From contig CM030932.1 in NCBI GenBank assembly GCA_018136815.1, forward strand, positions 267,980 to 331,979: a stretch of DNA of 64,000 nucleotides. The letters run 5' to 3'. The number at the start of each line of letters is the position of its first letter. Within the stretch, counting starts at the first letter, position 1. The DNA is from Isochrysis galbana (Eukaryota > Haptophyta > Isochrysidales > Isochrysidaceae). Below, in pieces: positions 45,163-56,888 of this stretch. Made by a program: the position numbers and the translations under genes. The notes beneath the pieces are model-generated. The model ran no database searches. It was not told where the DNA came from and worked only from the letters and a program-made list of their open reading frames with translations.

Positions 45163-46050
45163 CCAAGGGCCGCGCACCGAGTCATGTGCGCGGCGTTCCC
45201 TGCCGTATGGTCCAAAATCATCTCAGTTGCGGTCTCAGAACGCCTTCCTTTCAGTCGCCCGGGAGAGCGCCCATGACGCAGCGGACACGACACCCCCTGG
45301 GACTTGCCGCTACATCCGCAGAAAGAGGGTCAAGAGGAGCAGTTGAATACCAGCATGAACCACCTGCCGAATGCGCGCCCGCAAAACGCTGAGATTCCGT
45401 TCACTCTGCCCCTTTGCAGGCAGCTCGGGTTGAGGTCAGAGAGCCTCCACCCACCCTTGACGGGGAACCTGGAGATTTCGCGGAGCTATCCACTAGCAAT
45501 TTGCTCGATGGCTTCATGAAGGCCGCTGGAGACGGTGTCTTGGATCGAGTTCCCGAGCAGGCGGCCGGTGGAGAAGAAGAGATCGGGGCTGGTGGAGATG
45601 GAGACCTGCCGCCGGGAATCGCTACCTAGTACAGCGGGGCGGGGTGGTTCAGCTCTTTTCCGCCTCGCGGGTGAGCGCATAGCGCATAAGAATAAGTCGG
45701 GAGCATCTCGGCTCTTGCCAAGTCTTGCCGAGTGTCCCTGCTTGAGGGCTGGGGCGGGGTCGCCCAAGTCTATCGCGTTTGAAACCTGAAGCGAGGCACT
45801 TGAGCCTTTGGCCTTTGGCATGTGGCCACTCTATTGCGGATTCTATCGCCCCTTCCGGTTAGTGCTTCCGGTATACTCCCTGCATCGCATGCAATCTATT
45901 TGGTATGCGGTCAACTGCAGTCTATTACGTAAGAAAGCATGGGCCACAGGAGACGAATTTCTACTGGCTGCACGGGTGGCCATCACACATCTCATCGCTA
46001 ATTTGCGCATGAAGATAATGTGGTTCCTATTAGGAAGATATAAGATAGCT
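45163..46050. other. Intergenic after GUSB
   Basis: Open frames exist on both strands but none resembles a known family. I see no RNA gene. Confidence 0.4.
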
Positions 46051-46059
46051 CACGCAACC

Positions 46060-46330
46060 TTCCATTTATAAGTGGGGGTCTCCATCGCGGACATCGGACG
46101 TCCCCCAGGGTGGGCCCGTAGCCAATCAACCTCAGCCCCTACCTTCTGGCAGGGGCTGGGCATTCAACAATCTGTCCCAAACCTCCAGTGGGCGTGGGCC
46201 GCGAGCCGCACTCCCAGGCCCGCATGGGCTTGCCCTCGTACTGACCCCCCCCCCCTTCCCTGGTCGCCAGGCAGACAGGGGACTCTGGGCGGCACCCAGG
46301 GCCAGCGAGGCGAGCAAGGGAGTGTTGCGG
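46060..46330 (-). repeat. Hairpin repeat C, copy at 46.1 kb
   Basis: Starts ATTTATAAGTGGGGGTC and continues through TCAACCTCAGCCCCT, GGCAGGGGCTGGGC and GTGGGCGTGGGCCGCGA, matching 27680-27900 and inverted 56240-56600. Confidence 0.75.
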
Positions 46331-46585
46331 GTAAGGGGGGGGGCCTGTACACTTCCTCCTCGTATGTTCCTTTTTTAGGTTTTCCCGCGCGACTCCCTCT
46401 CCGTCGCCGCGCCCCGGTTCCTCTCTCCCCCGCATCGCCCCGAGTCAGTCCATCTGTCTCCTCGGCTCCCCCCGCGGAAGCCCTCTCCCCCCCTTCCCTT
46501 TCCCGTCTTTCCCCGAGTGCTTCCTTGAGTTTCCGGCCCCCTTTTGTCTATATCTTTCCCGCGCGGTCTCTCTTTCCCCCGCACG

Positions 46586-46640
46586 CAACTAACTTTATAG
46601 TTGGTCGCCATGGAGCGCGCCGCCGCTCCCCACCTCTCCT
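46586..46640 (-). repeat. Hairpin repeat C terminus, copy at 46.6 kb
   Basis: Stem CAACTA (46586-46591) and TAGTTG (46598-46603), then GTCGCCATGGAGCGCGCC. A Pro-rich frame opens at this ATG (46610) and runs towards the LINE endonuclease fragment, so this terminus might mark an element 5' end. Confidence 0.55.
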
Positions 46641-47086
46641 TCGGGTCCCCCACCGCGGGCGCCCCCCTAGCACCCATGGAGCTGTCGCTGGCGAAGCGAC
46701 CGCGTCCACCCGCAGAGGCCGAGCAGGTGAGCGTGACCCCGGTCGCGCCACACGGCCCGTGGCCCCGGCCACACCAGCCACAGCAGCCATGCTGGCCCAC
46801 CTCATGGTGGGCCACAAGCTGTGGAGGACAGAGAGCCAGCACCACCAGAGACGAACCACCCAGCCGTCAGGCATGCCTTATGGCAGAGGCCTCTCCCACC
46901 CTGGAGACGGCCGCGCTGCCCCGGCAGCGCGGCCCGAGACCGGGTGGCCCTTATGGGCACAAACCCAACAACAACATCAAGACTCAAGACGCACAATGAC
47001 ACAGATCCACCAACAACATCCTACTACTACAAGAACTACATGCTTACGAGGACGGTTCACACCTCCGGGCACATAGGACAGCCACC

Positions 47087-47475
47087 ATGCTGGGATGGCT
47101 GTGGTTTGCCGCCCCAGGAGAGCTAGGAGACCCGGCTAGCGGTGTCGCGGTGGCGATCAGAGACGCGGCCGAGCGGATAACCGCTAGGACGGAGACCCTA
47201 GAAATCTTACTGAAAAGTAGATGCGTATCAATAAAACTCAACATAGATGACACCCAATATCGTATAATGTCTATTTACCTCAGCGCGCAACCCGGGCCCC
47301 GCGAAAGGCAAATAGCCGAACTAGGTCGGAAACTGGACGCCCTAGTATCCATCCCAACTATAATGGGAGGCGACCTTAACTGCGTAGAAGATAGCGCGCA
47401 CGACTCCCGAAGAGTAGGGGAGGCACTATATACTAACGCGCATGTCGCATCCGCGATCGACTTCCGACCGTATGC
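47087..47475 (+). pseudogene. LINE endonuclease (APE-type) fragment
   Basis: The frame includes SGVAVAIRDAAERITARTET, YRIMSIYLSAQPGPRERQ and IMGGDLNCVEDSAHDSRR. GGDLNCV with a following Asp is the phosphodiesterase motif of endonuclease domains in L1/Tx1-type LINEs. Similarity stops at about 47475, where unrelated repetitive sequence (CGTTCTCGCTCTCG type) begins, so the element is broken. It shows that LINEs here carry an APE-type endonuclease as well as the zf-RVT tail. Confidence 0.75.
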
Positions 47476-48660
47476 GTCTTCGTGCCCAATCGTTCTTGTT
47501 TGCCGCGGAGTTTTACTCGTAACTTGTAGAACTCTTCACTCGCAATTCGCCCTTCGCTCCTTGCCGTCGCGCCCCTTTGCGGCCTGTCTCGCTCCTGTTT
47601 CGCTCCTTTGCACCTTGGGCCTTGCTCTGTCTTTGGTCCCTCCTTGCTGTCGTTCCCCCGCGCTTGCTCTCGCTCTCGTCGTAGTTGTTCGTCGCTGCGG
47701 ACTTTTCCCCCGCGCGAAGCCTACCTTCTCGCCCCTTTCGGTTTACGTACGTAGATTCCCTCCTTACTTTCTACCTAGTCGTTCGCGGTAACCGCCGTTC
47801 GCCGTCGGCTCTTCCGTCGCGTCGTCGCTCTCTCGTCGGCTTTCTCTTCCTTGTTTCCTTCCTTCTGTGTCTTCCCCGCCCAAGGGGGGAAAGATACGTT
47901 AGTGTGGGAGAATGTTGGGTGAAAGTCGAGTGTGCGTGTCTCGGATTGTTGTCGGACTAGTCGGATTGGTATTCTGTCGGCCTGTGTCGCCTCGTTCCTC
48001 GCCCCAGTCGCTCCTCGCTCCCTCGTTCTCGCTCTCGCTTCTCGCTCTCGTCGTAACAAGCAATCTTACAACACCAATCAAACAACTCACTCGCCTACTC
48101 ACACTCGCTATCCGCCATGTCCGCCCCGTCGTCCCGCTCGCCCTCGCCACTGCCCGCCATCCATCCTCCCGCCATTGAGATGGATCAGCCCGTCCAACCC
48201 GCCAATTCCCAAAACACCGTGCCTCCCGCCGCCTACTACCTTCCGTACCTTCCGGTTCCCTCCGTCCCATCCGTAACCTCCAATCCGTCAGTCCACCAGA
48301 CTTGCTGGTTCCCTCCACGTTGCATTGTTGAACTTGTTCAGCGTCTCTGCTGTTTTGTTGTGTGTGGTCGTGTCGACCGGCCGGGTCTGTATCCCATGCG
48401 TGCGCATGGGGCCAGTGCCGCGGCGATGTAGGGGCCCAGCCCGGAGGCTTTCCCTATGGGAGCCGGGCCCCTGAGGCCTATCGCCCTGGCACCATCATGG
48501 TGACCAGGGCGGCCGAGAGGAGAGAGAGCGACGCCATCGCTCGCGCTCTCTCCAGAACAGATGCGGATAAAATTCTCTATACAAAACCCCAAACACCCCT
48601 ACCTCGTACCTCGCGCACACTCATAGTAACACATAGAACACTAATGTAAACAGAGTGAGA
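47476..48660. repeat. Retroelement-like repeats and hairpins
   Basis: 47480-48060 is rich in CTCGTTCTCGCTCTCG repeats resembling 30485-31550. An ATG at 48118 opens a Pro/Ser-rich frame like that at 31620. 48425-48465 and 48485-48512 form GC-rich near-palindromes (GGGCCCAGCCC...GGGCCC; CCCTGGCACCAT/ATGGTGACCAGGG). Class unknown. Confidence 0.45.
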
Positions 48661-49029
48661 GAGCGAAGAGGGGAAAAGAGAGGGGAAGAGAGAAAAGAAG
48701 AGAGGAGGCCCGTCGCCTCTCCTCACGTGAAGAGAGAGAGGAGAGAGGAGATCTCACAGGACTCAGAAAGTAAATAACATCGGAGAGGGCGGAGGGGCAT
48801 CCGTAACAAGGCCCCAGCTGTTTGTGGCTCTGTATGCATGTGCTGGGCTGTTGTGTGTTCTGTGCTTCCATGGTTGGAATGGTGGGCTGTGTGATGTTCT
48901 GGGCGCGGCTCGCGTCGTGGCTCTTGTGTACCTGGGTAGGCGTGGTCTCTTCCGGAGGTCGGTGCGGCTGCGTGGCGTCCGTTATGTCCTGATCGGTCGG
49001 CGCGGCGGGGTGGGCGGGGAGCGGGGAGG

Positions 49030-49140
49030 GAGGTGGGGAGCGGCGCGCGCTCCATGACCCTATCGTTTTAACGATAGTTGAGTACCGGGCTAGTGAGAGT
49101 AGTGGTACTAATGCTCAGTTATATTATTATTATTATGATA
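49030..49140 (+). repeat. Hairpin repeat C terminus with conserved tail, copy at 49.1 kb
   Basis: CTCCATGACC then stem CTATCG (49060-49065), loop, CGATAG (49072-49077), then TTGAGTACCGGGCTAG and AGTGGTACTAATGCTCAGTT. The tail after the hairpin recurs inverted at 55690-55740 and in diverged form at 57885-57935. An ATT microsatellite follows at 49121-49137. Confidence 0.7.
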
Positions 49141-49606
49141 TAGAAAATAGCTCACGCCATAGCCATAGCACGTCCACATCTCATACATCACATACAATGC
49201 TAAAGCCCTAGCTAGGCGCCGGATCGCCGTACGGCTCCTCACGCTCGTCCACCGCATTATTACTATTACACCCACCATATACTGCCCAACACCACGACGT
49301 GTTCTTGACAGCACGTTAGCTTGAGCACAACGCAACAGAAGTCTACAAGAGCTACTGATGACCACAACCGCCGAAGGAGAAAGAAGGATCACGCCTTGCC
49401 CGTTCTGAAATATGGTCAAGGCAATGCGTTCGTGCTCGAGAAATTGTGCCATGTGCGCAATGAGCGAGAACAAGGCGAATAGAAAGCATGCACCATAATG
49501 GGGGGCACCGGCAATGACCTGCAACCACCGTCATCTAACATCACCGGCACAATAAAGAGGGAAAATCCGGTCATGGCAAACAAATTACTAATAGAATTGC
49601 AAGACG
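49141..49606. other. Intergenic, nothing recognised
   Basis: Probably includes the 3' UTR of the EF-hand gene. No gene recognised. Confidence 0.4.
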
Positions 49607-50283
49607 TTAAAAGATATCGGATTTGGCCATCATGACCGTGAACTCTTCCAGTGATATTTCCCCCGACAGATCAGCATCGGCCGTGTGAAACAGGCGCTCA
49701 ATTTCGCTCGCAGTCATTCCACACCTATATGGTCAAAGCGAGCCAAGAAGTTCATCAGGACGGGGCGTCTGCGAGCCCCAATCATATGAAATGCCGCTAG
49801 CTCTTACATGTCGCTCTCCCAAGGCGTGTGGCCAACTTACGATTTGAGAGCATTGGAGAGCTCTGACAATGTGAGCGAACCGTCCTTGTTCCGGTCATAG
49901 ATGTGGAAGATCTCTTGCATCTCGGTAATCTGTTCTGCCGTGAGTGGATCCTCTACCTCAACGACTGGTAGAGCCTTAGGAGCTGCCCATGAGATCATAA
50001 GTGACATCTCGTCTTTTGTCGCGTGCGGAAACATAACCTGCACATGCAAAAGGCGACGATCGGGCAGTGGCTCACAAGCATCGCCGAGGGAAGGTGCGGG
50101 CAGACAGCCAGCACACGCAGATTCCTGAGGAAGCCAGCACACGTCGATGGCTGCATTTGACTGAAAGTGTCATTGGATCCACCCACAAGAGTCACCTGAA
50201 GTAGCTCTTTGAACTCTACTGTGCCGTCGCCATCCTTATCAAGCTCCTCAAAGAGATGCTCACACAGATCAGCAATGTCCACT
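49607..50283 (-). CDS. EF-hand calcium-binding protein (C-terminal exons; 5' part in gap)
   Basis: Exons on the minus strand: from the gap edge at 50283 to 50196, then 50037-49841, then 49724-49607 (phases 0, 2). The first visible exon has LFEELDKDGDGTVEFKELLQ, a complete EF loop. The second has IFHIYDRNKDGSLTLSELSN. The third has MTASEIERLFHTADADLSGE then ISLEEFTVMM. Each loop has Asp at positions 1 and 3 and Glu at 12, so calcium binding is expected. The arrangement suggests a calmodulin-like or calcineurin B-like sensor with four hands. The N-terminus lies in or beyond the gap, so the exact type is not determined. Confidence 0.82.
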
Positions 50284-50383
50284 NNNNNNNNNNNNNNNNN
50301 NNNNNNNNNNNNNNNNNNNNNNNNNNNNNNNNNNNNNNNNNNNNNNNNNNNNNNNNNNNNNNNNNNNNNNNNNNNNNNNNNNN
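50284..50383. other. Assembly gap (100 N) inside the EF-hand gene
   Basis: 100 Ns interrupting the EF-hand gene. Sequence right of the gap may contain its first exon, but I could not identify it. Confidence 0.99.
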
Positions 50384-50703
50384 CCGATGGATCCTCGTCC
50401 ACGAAACACAAGGAATTCGCCTCCCGTGCTGCGGGCCAGGCGAACCATGTGACGACCCACGGGTGCGACAAAGGCGAGCGTTGTTCCTGTGCCACTCTTC
50501 CGTCTTCTATGGAGCGGCATTGCGGAGGTATGCGCATGTGACGCCCCCCCCCCTCCCCCTTTGCGACTGCGCACCTTCTGAACCCGACTATGCATCGCTG
50601 CCAATCACTCGCCCGCTGCCGACTAAGCCGCGCTCTGAACATGGCCTTCACGACCACCACGGTGTGACTTCGCGGGCCGTGGAACCACACACCATCTCGT
50701 ACC

Positions 50704-53700
50704 ATGGCGCGTTCATTCGCCGAGTTTGCGCGCCGGACCCCTTCCATTGCCTGCGCTCGGCCGCCATCGAATGAAGCTGCGACCACTTTCGGCAAAAATC
50801 GCCCACGTTTACGCTCTCACCGACCACACGCGCCCATCCGCTTTAGGCTTGCCGAGCCGGACGACGCCCTCGCTACCTGTCAGATATACGACGCGAATAT
50901 GATGGTTGCGCCGGACGACTTAATCCCAATGCCTGCCTTAGGCCTAGCAATATGCGGGGATTATCGCGAGGCCATATTCGGCAACGCAATCCGAGTCAGG
51001 TGATAGGCCCGGCTTGAACCAGCCCACGTGATTAGGATGCCTAGGTATACTCCTTTCCGAGCCCGTCAGACCGACAATTGGCCATGATATCTACTACGTA
51101 GTAGCTATCCACTCCTACGTTCGTGGTGCCTTTGTAGGGGCGATGCATCCTACGGGATATTTTGCCAAGACGCGCCGCCAATCCCCTTCGGGGAGTGGTT
51201 TGGGTGGCTGGTGATGCTCGTCGTTGTCATTTTTTGTCTACACGTTGTGTCGGCCTTTGCCTTGGCATGGTGCCTTTCACGTCGCGCTGGAAGAGACGAG
51301 GGGTTCCGTGACCTCGCCAAGCGGGTAAGTTCCGCATCCCGTATACACCACGTCTGCGGGCCTCGCTCAGCAATGATGCACCAAGAGGTAGTGAGAATCA
51401 TCAGGCTGCTCGATAGCCACCATGTCGAGCCATAAGAGCACACATCCTGTGGCGCGGACGTGCCACTCACCTACCACCCGTGCCCCGCGCAGGCCAACTT
51501 CGTGTGGAATCAGCACGAGGATTATTTCTTCACTGCTGCCCCTTCCTCTATCCTGCTTGATGACGAGCGGGCGCTCGTCATGCACGACCACAAGCTCTCT
51601 AAATTCGGCGTTCGGCGTTCGAAGCAGGCTGCCGCGCGTGTTCACAACCTCCTCCACCCTCAGCCCACGACGGGAATAGCTGAGGTCGCCAAAGATGAGC
51701 ACATGCCGACTAGCTCCACTCGGGGTGCATCTCGAGCCATCGACCAAGCGATGCCGCCTCTGCAGGCCGGCATTCCTCCTCGCGGCCGAGGACAAGCTCC
51801 GGCGGGCGAATCTTCCGTGGACGTGCCTTCCTGCCGGAAGTTCACCGTCGCCGGGACTGTCGCCATCATCGCCGTTGCCTGCGTGATGGTCCCCTCCATT
51901 CCGCATCTCTTCAATGTAGCCCGCGAGTCGCTTGCTTTCTACCTCATCGTGTCGTATTTCGTCCCCGCAATCGTCCTCGCCTGTCTCTTTGCGTGGTACT
52001 ATGACTACATCAGTGTTGAGCGCATTCGTGCCGATCGAGTGGGCGGCGGAACGCATTCCGCGATGCAGATGCGCACCTGGTTCTCGGGCCCAGTAATCAA
52101 GAAGTTGAGCCTCGGCTTCATCAAGTCTATGTCACCCAAGTGCGCAACTACCGATGCATGGATGCAGATTCACTCAGTGGACGTGCGCCTATTAGTGTAT
52201 GCAATTGCTGATTGACAGCCCAATTCACCCAGCGCACCCCGCCCTTTTTACGCTTAGCTCAAAGCGCTCAACCATCGTGTATAGTCTCGCCGTAGCTTCT
52301 GGGTTCTTCTACATTCCTGTCCTCGGCATCTGGCTCGTCGGGCGCTCCCAGACGGGCATGTCAAAGCTGGAGTGGTTCGCTGAGTACTGCTTCTCGCTTA
52401 TCGCCCCGGGCCTTCCGTACGTCATGAACGGGCTTGTTGCGGTGTCTGCCGATCCCGACTCTCACCCATTCTTAATCAACTTGTCAGCAACGCTCCAGGG
52501 GGGGGTGATGACTGTCATTGGCTTCATATATGTCTCGGTTTGGCACTCAATTCTCTATCAGGGCAACGTCGCCTTCGTCCCCCGAGCTGCCATTGTTGTG
52601 AGCTTAGTGTTTCTGGGTTTGCAGCAGGTGGGCTTGGAACGCACCCCCCCCCCCCCTTTCGGAGGCACACGTCCTAAGCCTCCCAGCGCACAACCACCCC
52701 GCCTCAACACCGTGGCCTCCGAAGTCTGCCATTGTCCTAATGGTACATGCACCGTGTCATAGATCGGCGAGTTCTTCCGGGCCGAATTTGAACAGGGCGC
52801 GGTGCTCCTCCTTGACCTGACGCAGCAGTTGCAACGGATCTTCTACATTGTCCAGCTACTCATCACGGTCGTTCAAATGGCGGCCCTTGGCATGCTCGCC
52901 ACTCTACTCTTCACCGGTCCCACGATTGCAGCCGCCAACCCGGCCCTGTTCCTGCATCGTACGGCTCCCCAGCACCTCGCCATGGAAACGAAACGCTACC
53001 AAGGCGAAGCTGACGGTTCCATTGAGCCTCAGCGCAAGTTACCGTTTTGGCGAAGGATACTCACGGGCGATCCTGAAGAGAGGCAGATTCGCTTGCCTTT
53101 CCTTGCCTCCGCCTCCTTCTTCCTCGCATCCTTGATCGTATGCCTCTTCACGCTCATTATGCTGGTGACCCTCGTGGCGACGCCGCTCTACGTGCAGGTT
53201 GGTGGAGGCTATTGCCATCCACGGGCCATGCAGCTAGATGCTGATCTGTCGAGTTCCGACCTACTCCCATTGCATCTATGGCTGCAGGCGCTTCGCACGG
53301 CACGTGCGCAAGTTTATGACCTCAGCCTGGAGCTGGTGCCTTTCGTGGACGACACCTTTTCATTTTTCGGGGTACTCTTCATCTCGACACGCAGGATCAT
53401 GGATGATGTCATCCTCGCATCCATGGATTTCATTATTGAGGTGCGCGAGTCCCCTAGCATACACTTTGTTATCTTTCGCAAGGACACTTGTTCGGAGGGA
53501 TAATCAAACCTAGCCTTGCATTTGATGCTCCATGGTGTTCTCGTCGTGTTCATCATGAGAAGAGGCAGTCGTTCTCCTCCATTGTCATATCCCGCTTTCG
53601 TCCCGTCCCTGCTTACGCTCACATCTACGCCCTGACACGTGCATCTCCAGATCGACGTCTTTTTGCGTGTCGTGTGGGCGCTCAATGCTATCATGTGCAT

Positions 53701-54388
53701 TGTCGCTAGCATCGCCGGTTATCGCGACTTCCGCCGGATCTACCCGCTCCTATACGAGCGGCTTGATCGCGAGGGGCCTGTTTCCATTCCGTTCCCCCTG
53801 GCCCGATCCGATCCGATCAATATTCTCGGCATATGCGGCTCTTACACACTCGTTGGCTGTGTCCTCTGCTTTGTTGCCTCCACGCTCATCGCCATGGCCT
53901 TGGCTTTGCTTGCGGTTCCTACTCCGCTCATGGGATTTGCGCGCTCGGTAGCGGAGGCAATCATGGGAGTTGTCCTCTTGGACCAGCTGCTTGTGCAGCG
54001 CGTTCTTGTCCCTCTCGGCCAAGAATACGACATTGGCGTCCTTCTTCACGCCGTGCAATTGTACGCGTATATTGTCAAAATCATCTCGGGTGGTAGACGC
54101 GCGGGCTTCCTCGCACTCATCTTCTTTTGGTCATTCTTCTTGCCACACCGCTGTATTTTTCCAGCAGGCTTCGAGCGGATCGACACGTGCCACGTTAGCT
54201 TCGTTGCGTTGGTGATGGAAGAGGTCGAGCGCAATCGCCTTGCAGCCTCTAAGCACTTGGTATTGTTCCCTCAGAATCGTGGCTCACTTGCCGTTGGCAA
54301 GGGCGCCTTGACGGGGGTATGGCGCAAAGCAATCGATGCCTACGATCGATCGAGGAGTGGCGTGGCGGAGGGCCGAGAAAAAAATTAG
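50704..54388 (+). CDS. Large polytopic membrane protein (6-exon model)
   Basis: Exons 50704-50999, 51138-51324, 51493-52196, 52258-52627, 52763-53440 and 53651-54388 join with consistent phases to about 990 residues. A predicted extracellular N-terminus (YGIFCQDAPPIPFGEW) precedes a first membrane span (WLVMLVVVIFCLHVVSAFAL). Further spans include TVAGTVAIIAVACVMV, SLAFYLIVSYFVPAIVLACL, SLAVASGFFYIPVLGIWLV, FYIVQLLITVVQMAALGML, LASLIVCLFTLIMLVTLVA, LGICGSYTLVGCVLCFVAST and FLALIFFWSFFLP. I do not recognise the family with confidence; the overall layout could fit a STRA6-like receptor, but that is a guess. 53198-53287 (GTTGGT...TGCAG, 90 bp) may be an extra in-frame intron. It is divergently oriented from the EF-hand gene. 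Confidence 0.7.
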
Positions 54389-54399
54389 ATGCGGAGGGC

Positions 54400-54777
54400 C
54401 AAGTGAAGAATATTCGTCGTTCGGCTATATGCGCTTCCATTCCGTCGGAGTTTTCTTGTTGTCGGAGTCTAATCTTATTGCTGCGGGATCGTGCCCTCGC
54501 TGGAAACGGAGTCTATACCCCGCGATGGCCTATACAGTAGTAGGGCGACACGCGGGCAGGGGCAAGCAAGCAGTGCAGGCTCGCCTTGTGGCTTTCGGGC
54601 GGCAGAGGGCCCTCTCACCCCCTCCACCTCTCATTCGCTCCTCGCAGCTCGGCGCTCCAAAGTAATGGACAAAAGAGTTTCTTTGGGCGCCACCGCCTCA
54701 ACATGCGCACACGCCCAAATATTCATTCCAGGCAGCTATCCAAAAGATATCTATTTCGGATTTCGGGCAAAGTTGTA
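54400..54777. other. Intergenic, nothing recognised
   Basis: Short open frames only. Confidence 0.4.
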
Positions 54778-54995
54778 GGGCGGGCAAACAGGGACTTTTG
54801 AACTAATAGTAACGTCTGGGCTGCATTGTTGACCGTGGCGCGATGCCCACTAAAATACTTCAGGCGGGGGCTACCTGACGCTACGAAAATCTTTGCCAGG
54901 AAATGGTGCGATTCGTCCCCACTCTCTCTTATCTCTCCCCCTCGCCGTCACGCGCGCTTATGCTCTACCCGTTAGGAATTTGCGATCGTGCCCCC
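54778..54995 (+). repeat. Dispersed repeat family A, copy 2
   Basis: Same order of motifs as 5127-5345: TAGGGCGGGCAAACAGGG, ACTAATAGTAA, GGGCTGCATTGTTGACCGTG, CAGGAAATGGTGCGATTC and TCACGCGCGCT. Diverged by substitutions and small indels. Confidence 0.75.
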
Positions 54996-55462
54996 CGCTC
55001 TCGCATCATCGCACGGCGAGGCTATGCCTCTCGCAGTCCGCAGTCCGTTATCCTTCGCACTCTCACAACTCCATGCGCACCTATAAGGCCGCTCAGGAAA
55101 AAAACTAAGCTTAAAAAACTAATAATAGAACTCATCATCACCCCCATATTAATCGAGAATGGGAAAGGAAGGATACAGCTAAGCAAGGAGTTCATTCAGC
55201 CTCGTAGCGAAAGCTCTCGGTCTAGCCGAAAGGCTCGCATAAAACGACGTGGCATCCCGCACTAATCGGTCGCTCGAATGGGCGACCGACCACATCATAG
55301 CATCACAGACTCACAATCAATAGACAAACACATTTCTATGCACACCATAGAGACGGTACCCTGCAACACGTACACGCTGCGGAGAGACCCCCCACGGAAT
55401 ATCCTGGGACCGGAGAATGTTTTGGACGAACGAAACCTCCCTCCGTCGGCTGAGGAGAGGAG

Positions 55463-55493
<31 letters not shown>

Positions 55494-56230
55494 TCTCGCG
55501 GAGCGACTGCAGAAGGAGAGAAGTCAGAAGTCAGAAGTCGAAGTCATGCCGGTTTAATTAATACCTTAAACGAGCCAACAATTATAGTAACGTCATGGAG
55601 AGTAGAGTCGAGGTGGTCCGGTTGTGTAAGTAACGTTGTCGAGGTCGTAGTTAAGGCATGGAACATGTTTGTAAGATACCTAATAATAAAACAACTGAGC
55701 GTTAGTACCACTACTCCCACTAGCCCGGTACTATCACGACACCCCTCAGCGCACTTGCCCGCACGCCTTGAAGTGATGGCACAGACACATACACATATGC
55801 ATCCCTTCAAATCTCCCCCCTCGCAAACCCCCGGCTCCCATTATAACTCCCCACAAGTTACAATGAGGGAAAACCCATTGAGGCGGACCGGTCGACGCCG
55901 GCCGACTCTCCGGGGAAAAACACCGGGGGGGGGGGAGGGACCTCTCGTCGTGAAGCAGAACGGCCCTTACAGCTCGCGCCGCGAGCAGTCCTCGAAGAAA
56001 TAAATGACTGCGCCCCCCGACACCTGCCACAGGGACGTCTTGAGCCACTCCCTTCTTCTCGCCCCTCCTGTCGCCAGCCGCCCCCCTTCGCCCGTTTGCT
56101 AACGCAAACGGGGCCCGTTTCTTACCGCACTCCATCGGGGGGGGCGCAAATTCCCCCCTCTCCCTCTCTCCATTCTCCTCCGCCCCTCTCCCTGCGGCGC
56201 GTCGCCATGCGGCGCGCCACGGCCTGCTCT
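54996..56230. other. Repeat-rich intergenic region
   Basis: 55470-55492 is a GA microsatellite. 55690-55740 is the inverted tail sequence seen after the hairpin at 49.1 kb. Open frames here lack family resemblance. Confidence 0.45.
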
Positions 56231-56239
56231 CAGAGGGCC

Positions 56240-56600
56240 TTTGGGGGCTCCCAGAGGGCCAGCAAGGGCAGCTCAGGGGGCAGTGGAGGCTGGGGCTCAG
56301 CCCCTGGCCCCCCCTGCCTCTCCCACGCTTGCCACGCTGGCCATTGGAGCCTCCCAGTGGCCTCTGTATGCCTGGCGACCAGGGGAGGGGGGGGAGTCAG
56401 CTCGAGGGCAGGCCCATGCTGGGCGTGGGAGTGCGAGTCTCGGCCCGCGCCCACTAGGGGTCTGGGCCAGAGTGTTGATTGCCCAGCCCCTGCCAAAGGG
56501 CAGGGGCTGGGGTTGATTGTACGGGCCCACCCCGGGGGGTGTCCGCGATGGAGAGAGGGGGGCGCGAGGCCCCCATTGACCCCCACTTATAAAAGTAGGT
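56240..56600 (+). repeat. Hairpin repeat C, longest copy (56.2 kb)
   Basis: The body has GCATGGGCG-type blocks, CAGCCCCTGCCAAAGGGCAG (a palindromic core) and GGGCCCACCCCGGGGGGTGT, then GCGAGGCCCCCATTGACC. It ends in stem CCCACTT (56582-56588) and AAGTAGG (56593-56599), 6 of 7 paired. Inverse of 27680-27900 and 46060-46330. Confidence 0.75.
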
Positions 56601-56888
56601 TGATGTTTGTAAGATACCTAGATATCTACTATATATATAGTCTCGCATTTTCACTATATCTACATGTACCTAGATGGCAGCCGGACACTATTTACATGTA
56701 CCTAGATGGCAATTTCCACTTGGCTCAATAACACCCAGATATTAGGCACGAGGAGCGCGCGCGCGGGCGCGGTGCGGAACGACGGACCACGGAACAGCGA
56801 GCACAGGGAAACCAGCATAAGGAGGACAGATGACGAGTGCACCTACGCGCCATCTCTCTCACACTCACACACTCACTACACACTCACA

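Noticed and set aside
46375-46845. Arg/Gly-rich minus ORF near 46.5 kb
   Set aside because: It lies in dispersed repeat sequence with no recognisable domain.
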